From: Utricularia gibba
Taxonomy: Eukaryota; Streptophyta; Magnoliopsida; Lamiales; Lentibulariaceae
Reading direction: 5' to 3'
Length of the DNA stretch: 64,000 nucleotides
NCBI GenBank assembly: GCA_002189035.1
Contig: CM007989.1
Span: 1,364,001-1,428,000, forward strand
Shown in pieces: positions 59,005 to 64,000 of this stretch. Positions within the stretch are counted from its first letter, which is position 1. Each line of letters starts with the position of its first letter. The notes under the pieces were generated by a model, which saw only the letters and a program-made list of their open reading frames with translations, had not been told where the DNA came from and made no database searches. A program made the translations under genes and the position numbers.

Positions 59005-60777
59005 CTTGATCTGTGTCCTGTTGTAGGTGTACGTGATGTGGACCAAGCCATCGGAGTCCTGGACGACTGCTGGGTATGAGAACTCCATGCCAGAGGTCTC
59101 CTCCAGCGTGGCGACATCGTCCCAGGAGTCGCCATCATCCGAGGAAACCGCCACCTTCAGCACACCACGGGAGATGGTGTTGTATGCCAGCACAAGACGC
59201 CCGTCGCCCAGCTTCACTCCATCAATCCCTGTTGCATTGGGATGGTTTACACGTTTGCTAGCTGTGGGAAATGTATGGACATTGCTCATGAGAACCTGAA
59301 TTTGGATTAGGGAGTGCAGTGGGAGTGGCGTAGCCCCAGGAGTGGCCACCATCAAAGGATTCAGAGATGCAAACCCTGTCGATTCCGGAGAAGGATCGCA
59401 AGAGAACACGAAGACTCCCGGATGCTGTTTTGAAAGGAACAGGCTGAATCACGCTCAGGGGCTGGTTCTCTATCTGTATGGGTCCATATTTCCTCCAAGA
59501 CCTTCCCAAATCTTGAGTAACCTGTTGAGAAATTCACAGAACTTGTAACAACGGATAGCAGGATTGGAGGTTGAGAATGCTGTATGAGTAACCTCCATCC
59601 ATGCACCCCAAGAGTTCCAGCTTTCGACGGAGGATCCGCATAGCAAGGTGTCCTTTTCGATCAACAGAGGCTGCAGTTGAACAGATGAGACAGTATAGTA
59701 ATAATGTAACAGATACATGGGTGCGAGCAAATGCTCACACACCTTGTTCTTTATGGGTCCTAATATGCCTGGAGGAAGCTGTTCTCTAGCTGACCAACTC
59801 ACTCCACCATCAAGAGAGCGTTTCATAAATCCACTCCATCTACAAGAATGAAGCTTCATGGACTCTGAATCTTGTCTGATTTACAAAGAAAAAAAGATAA
59901 ATGAATCTTACTTTTGAACCTCTTGTCCAATTCTGTAGAACAGCAGCAACTCTTTGTTAGGGTGTTTAAATAACACAGGATTCCACATTGGAACACCGGG
60001 TTGCTCATCAGCAACAACAGGTGGCTGCCACTGGCCATCCTGCAATTCGTCTGGGTGAGTATGAGCGCCAACAAGAGCACATTCTGTTAAAAGGATGGTA
60101 TATGAGAGCTCACCTTGTATGTCTGAATCCAAATTTTAACATCAGGAGCACCTTCTGCTGAACCACCAAAATAAGAAACCATGAAATGATCTTTACCCAC
60201 CTTCAACAAACAAGAAAATATCCAGATTCAAGCAGAGAACAATAAGGTTGTTCATTGAAGCGAAATGCTGAAAATGTCAGTGCTCATAAGATACCTCTAC
60301 AAAAGTAGAAGCATGGCAGCTCTTGAAAGGGACAGCACCTGCAGAAAATGTGTATTCTTCCAGAAGAGGCAACCAAGAGGATATGACCCTTTTCATATTT
60401 GGAAGCTTTGATGCCTTTTCCTTTATACTCTTCAATTCACTGCACTCGATGCCAATAAGCAATTAAATACAAGGGAAAGAAAAGAAACACCGGACACGAC
60501 GTCTCCTTGAAAAAGGAAACCACTCCTTGAGAAATCATCCAAGAAACATAAATAAGAACAAGATATTTGTCCCTTAGGTACACTATACCCAACGCGGCTA
60601 TGCTTACCTGGAGGACAAGAAACGGGGGAAGGGAACTAAAGTTCCATTATTGGGTTTCAAGTCTCTATCTTTGAGCAACAAACTAGAGGTTCCAAAAAGT
60701 GAAAACGAGGAGTGTGGAAGCGCGATGAACAACACTAAAAACAAGACAGGAAAAACCCCGAAACCCCACTTCTCCAT
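59005..60777 (-). CDS. BNR-repeat sialidase-like secreted protein (last exon not found)
   Basis: Exons complement(59005..59228, 59296..59521, 59593..59670, 59743..59839, 59912..60039, 60114..60200, 60295..60439, 60608..60777) encode 385 residues, all in phase. Residues 1-28 form a signal peptide ([20 protein letters not shown]). The six-bladed sialidase fold is marked by four Asp-box motifs: [26 protein letters not shown] and SSDDGDSWD. Other family blocks are [36 protein letters not shown] and [10 protein letters not shown]. The final visible residues [10 protein letters not shown] are followed by a GTTTCT donor in phase 0, where relatives end within a few residues; I could not place that exon. 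Plants do not make free sialic acid as animals do, so the true substrate is unknown. Confidence 0.87.
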
Positions 60778-62241
60778 TTGATGAAAACAGTGCGCAATCC
60801 ACGCATGCGATCTCTGCAATGAAACTCTACCGCACGAAACGCAACTTGAAAATGTGCAACCACTTCCACAATTTGAGGTTTTCAATCAAGAATGCATCAA
60901 TTACAACGCTGAACAACACAACCAATGCGAGTAAAGAAATTCAAGAAAACGAATTTTACCAGTCAGAATAACACAGGACGTAAGGATGGCTCTGTGCTGG
61001 TCTCTTCCTTCAACATCGAGTTGCATTCCACTACTGGCTTCTGCGCACAGGAACCATCTTGAGATGAAGTCGACAACACAGAGATCTTGCACCCCCATGT
61101 AAACAAAAATTGTTGGGTCGATCTCCATTGTTCCAAAAGAGCTATTGAGGCTTGAGCAGGTTATTCTCCGCCCATGCCCATCCAATGATATGGGCGCGTC
61201 CAAACAATACGATATTAGAACTGGGCTAATACTTTCGGACAATTTCCAAAGATTCCAGGCCGCAACAACGGCCTGGCCCCAATCTCCATCCTCACCCAAT
61301 TCCTAATTTTTATTACTCATCATCTACATTCATTTTTTGTGTTTAGTCCTCGAACTTACTGAAAACATCCATTTGCTCCCCCAACCGGTTGTAACACATA
61401 ATCAGTATTACTCTCCCGCTAAGACGGACATGTGATAACGCAAACTCGAGTCGTCATTAAAATAACCTCATTACATAAACATTGATTTTGAAACTCGATG
61501 TGGGATATTGAACTTATCCAAAACTCCAACAATAAGAAAACACAATGTGTTCTAATACCTAACCTGTGCAAGGCTCGTCCATTCATGGTGCAAAAACCAA
61601 CTCATAGATAGGAATGTGTTGTGTGGACATATGCGGTAACCGTACATCCACAGATGGAACAACAGGGCCAAGCCAAAACCGCAACTTGTTTCTTGATCTC
61701 TCTTTGTACTACCAGTGGGTATGGGTATGGGAGTACAGATATGGTAGTACAGGCGTACTGGCTACAAACTCGACTGCACGCAAATGAAGAGCCAGATTTC
61801 CATTTCCCATCTACTCGAATGCCTGGATTTCTATGAACGCTGCAAGAAAAGACAGTCTCTGAGGATTGGTAAAGAATGAACGCACTACGATCACCACGGT
61901 TGCACGGTTCATTTAAACAAATAGTCACCCATGCATTCTTTCTTTCTTTCTCCGAATGCCCAGATTTTACCCCATTCTGTGAAACGTGCGTGCTTACAAG
62001 AATCCAAGTAAATCGAAGAAGAAGCCCTAGACTCGGAGTCCAACACCCATTATTTAAAAGCCACTGTCCTAACGAATTGAATGATGGGAGATGGAGAACT
62101 TGTCCGCACAAACACGGAAACATCACCCCTCGCCCATGAAAAAGATGACACAGATGCGCACAAATGTTTCCACTTTTACCCACACACTAAAATAAAAAAA
62201 GATTTTGCTTGGATTCATTACCGCTTGCTTTCCCTTCTTGT

Positions 62242-62262
62242 GGGAGGGAGGGAGGGAGGGAA
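62242..62262. repeat. GGGA microsatellite
   Basis: Five tandem GGGA units, followed ~40 bases later by the AT repeat. Confidence 0.9.
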
Positions 62263-62296
62263 ACCCTCATCCTCCTCCTCTGCCCTAAAAATAAAA

Positions 62297-62297
<1 letters not shown>

Positions 62298-62332
<35 letters not shown>
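62298..62332. repeat. AT dinucleotide microsatellite
   Basis: About 17 uninterrupted AT units, 290 bases beyond the CONSTANS-like stop codon. Confidence 0.95.
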
Positions 62333-62336
<4 letters not shown>

Positions 62337-62589
62337 GTATTATTGTTTTTTGGACATGTTTAAATGTAATAAATTATATTACAAGTCGGGTAAAGGCCGG
62401 CCAATTGGAACTACATTTAGGAGGTGGAGAAACGACAGGCGGGTCTAGATGGAATTTACATTTTTCTCCCCGAAGAAAAAGTGCACAAAGTAAATATGAT
62501 GAAAATTGAGAGCAACCTAATTAAAAAAAAATTACTACGAAATTACGATGGGACGACCCGGGACGGGACCCAGATCCGAAGCACCAAAA

Positions 62590-63780
62590 TCAGTTGAAGA
62601 CCGACGGAACGACGCCGTATCTGGATCTGGGATCCGGTTCGGCGAGGAGGAGGCCGCCGACGGCCTCGTCGTCGGCGGTGGGGGTTCTTTTAGCGAACCG
62701 GCCTTTCACTCTGGGCCTTGCTTCTGCGTACGCCTTACGTGATGCGTAGCGTATGGTCTTTTCAAATTTCCTTCTCTTTCTCTTCTCCTTGTACCTTAAA
62801 ACCCTAGCTTCCCGGTCAACGTCGCCTTGATTCTTGGGGACGTCGATGCAGATGGATCGGGGAAATGGGTGGGATAATTCCGACATCGAGCTGCCGTCCG
62901 GCACGACGCCGTAGTCGATCGACGGCGACGATACCTAGGCGAGGCAATCAAGAATAACTTCCCAAAACAAAAATAAAATAATAAAAATATTTTTAATTTC
63001 AACATATTACAGATAGGATAATTTTATTTTAATTAAAATATCTCAACGTGAGATTTCGTGTATGCAAATGGTTTTAATTTTATTTTTAAGAAAATTAAAA
63101 AATAGGTTTAAAAATCAGAGTGGAGAAAATGAGCTTACAGTGTAGCTAAGCGATGGATTGTTGTTGCTGGAGGCGTAGGAATTGAAGTGGGAAGGTGGAA
63201 ACTCAAGCTTGATGCCGTTCTCCGGCGAGAAATCCTGGAGAAGCCTGGCGGTGGCCGGCGGGGGTTCTGGAATAGGCCTGCAAGGAGCTACGCCCGGGTG
63301 CGATGAGATACTGTAGTAATCGAGATCGAGGAAATTTTGAGGCGAGTCGGAGTCCAGCAGCATCAGCTCAACAGGCTGAGGCGGCGCGTTAAACGCACCC
63401 ATCATCTTCTCGGCCGTGTGGTAGAACGCGGACAGAGACACGCGCTCGTGTCGACTGGCGAGTGGGTTCGCCGAGTGGATGTCGCTGTCGCAGGCGGAGC
63501 AGAGCGCTGCCGAATCGGCTTTGCAGGCGAGGACCGCGGGGCTCCGTTCGCAGACGTCGCATATCCAAACCCTTTCGTGGAGCGGTTTGTTGACGTGGAG
63601 CCTCGAGTCGCAGGAGACGCAGAAGAAAGCGGCATCGGACACGCAGAATAGAATCGCGGGGGCCGCGTCGCAGCAGCTGCACAGCTTCCTCCCCGGATTA
63701 TGGCCGCCGGGGAAGAATCTAGACCTGATGGCCGCGGCGGCTGCGGCTGCGGCGCCGTGGTCGACGGAGAAGATTCCCAT
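62590..63780 (-). CDS. CONSTANS-like transcription factor (two B-boxes and CCT domain)
   Basis: Exons complement(62590..62934, 63139..63780), 328 residues. After an Ala-rich start (eight Ala in a row) come B-box 1 ([13 protein letters not shown]...CVSCDSRLH, spacing C-x2-C-x8-C-x7-C-x2-C-x4-H) and B-box 2 ([13 protein letters not shown]...CSACDSDIH), then [11 protein letters not shown] variable middle leads to the CCT domain in exon 2 ([41 protein letters not shown]) and a VPSVFN end. One intron just ahead of the CCT exon is the group I COL layout. The GVVPDG block before CCT points to COL3/4/5-like, not CO itself. COL proteins act in the nucleus in light and flowering control; the CCT contacts NF-Y and COP1 partners. 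No frameshift seen. Confidence 0.94.
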
Positions 63781-63864
63781 AGTCGTTCGGAAGGTGTAAG
63801 CAAGATCTGTTTCTATTATGCGAGTTAAAGAGAGGGGGAGACACATCCCCCCCTGTGGGGTTAA

Positions 63865-63870
63865 CACGTG
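63865..63870. promoter_or_regulatory. G-box (CACGTG) upstream of the CONSTANS-like gene
   Basis: A perfect palindromic CACGTG lies 85 bases upstream of the start codon (context TTAACACGTGACAC). G-boxes bind HY5 and PIF-type factors, which fits a light- or clock-regulated COL gene. This is inference from position and motif only. Confidence 0.5.
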
Positions 63871-64000
63871 ACACTTCCACGCCATTAATTTATGTTATCA
63901 ATCCACTGGGATCGTCAACTCGATCAGTTCAATTTTCTGAAACCCTCCCTCCAGCTACAAGAATGAATTAGTGACTTAATCCCCCTTTATTAGCTGATTA
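63871..64000. other. Upstream flank of the CONSTANS-like gene to window end
   Basis: 130 bases continuing the promoter region. No further feature seen. Confidence 0.4.

Larger units (their letters stand above)
60778..62589. other. Intergenic between sialidase-like and CONSTANS-like genes
   Basis: 1.8 kb. Minus-strand open frames at 60901-61299 (upstream of the sialidase, non-ATG opening) and 61602-62183 lack recognisable domains, a convincing ATG or splice signals. The 61320-61560 part is AT-rich. Two microsatellites (GGGA and AT) are listed separately. I see no supported gene. Confidence 0.45.

Noticed and set aside
60901-61299. 132-codon minus-strand ORF just upstream of the sialidase-like start
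   Set aside because: Opens without ATG and shows no family match; more likely leader or promoter sequence.
61602-62183. 193-codon minus-strand ORF upstream of the sialidase-like gene
   Set aside because: No recognisable domain, no supported start, AT- and repeat-rich flanks, and overlapping frames on the other strand.

Overview
The window is nuclear DNA of a flowering plant, almost certainly a eudicot. The genes carry many short GT-AG introns, lie between AT-rich spacers, and belong to plant families: a group-II ERF repressor, an SPATULA/ALCATRAZ-like bHLH, eIF(iso)4G, N-carbamoylputrescine amidase, UDP-glucuronate 4-epimerase, a P-class PPR protein, SMAX1 and a CONSTANS-like factor. I cannot name the species.

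Layout, left to right (strand): 3' exons of an unidentified gene (+, cut by the left edge); tRNA-Pro(UGG) (+); RAD21/SCC1 kleisin (-); an 82-residue coiled protein (+); an X8-domain protein with a GH17-like remnant (-); NatB catalytic subunit NAA20 (+); ERF (+); bHLH (+); NRPB1, the largest subunit of RNA polymerase II (+, 13 exons, heptad tail complete); N-carbamoylputrescine amidase (-); TRM1 tRNA dimethyltransferase (+); MACPF protein (-); eIF(iso)4G (-); INTS3-like protein (+); HD-domain deoxynucleotidase (-); GAE (-); PPR (+); tetraspanin (+); SMAX1 (-); BNR sialidase-like protein (-); CONSTANS-like (-). Several neighbours are divergent pairs with short shared upstream regions. The genes do not form a pathway. 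Housekeeping transcription and translation genes (NRPB1, INTS3, eIF(iso)4G, NAA20, TRM1, tRNA) sit among unrelated regulators and wall or membrane genes, as is usual in a plant euchromatic arm.

The strongest unexpected signal is technical. At least fifteen single bases are missing inside otherwise well-conserved exons of nine genes. Four are in NRPB1, whose length comes to exactly 1840 residues once they are allowed for. All are losses of one base, mostly in mononucleotide runs or doublets, and I saw no gains. The simplest reading is an unpolished assembly, not nine pseudogenes. I marked each one and did not call these genes pseudogenes.

I found no transposon with coding capacity, no CRISPR array, no virus-derived gene and no convincing new multi-gene system. 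Intergenic oddities (a degenerate tandem repeat, a ~37-bp direct repeat, a 19-G run and two orphan small ORFs with promoter-like context) are listed as findings.
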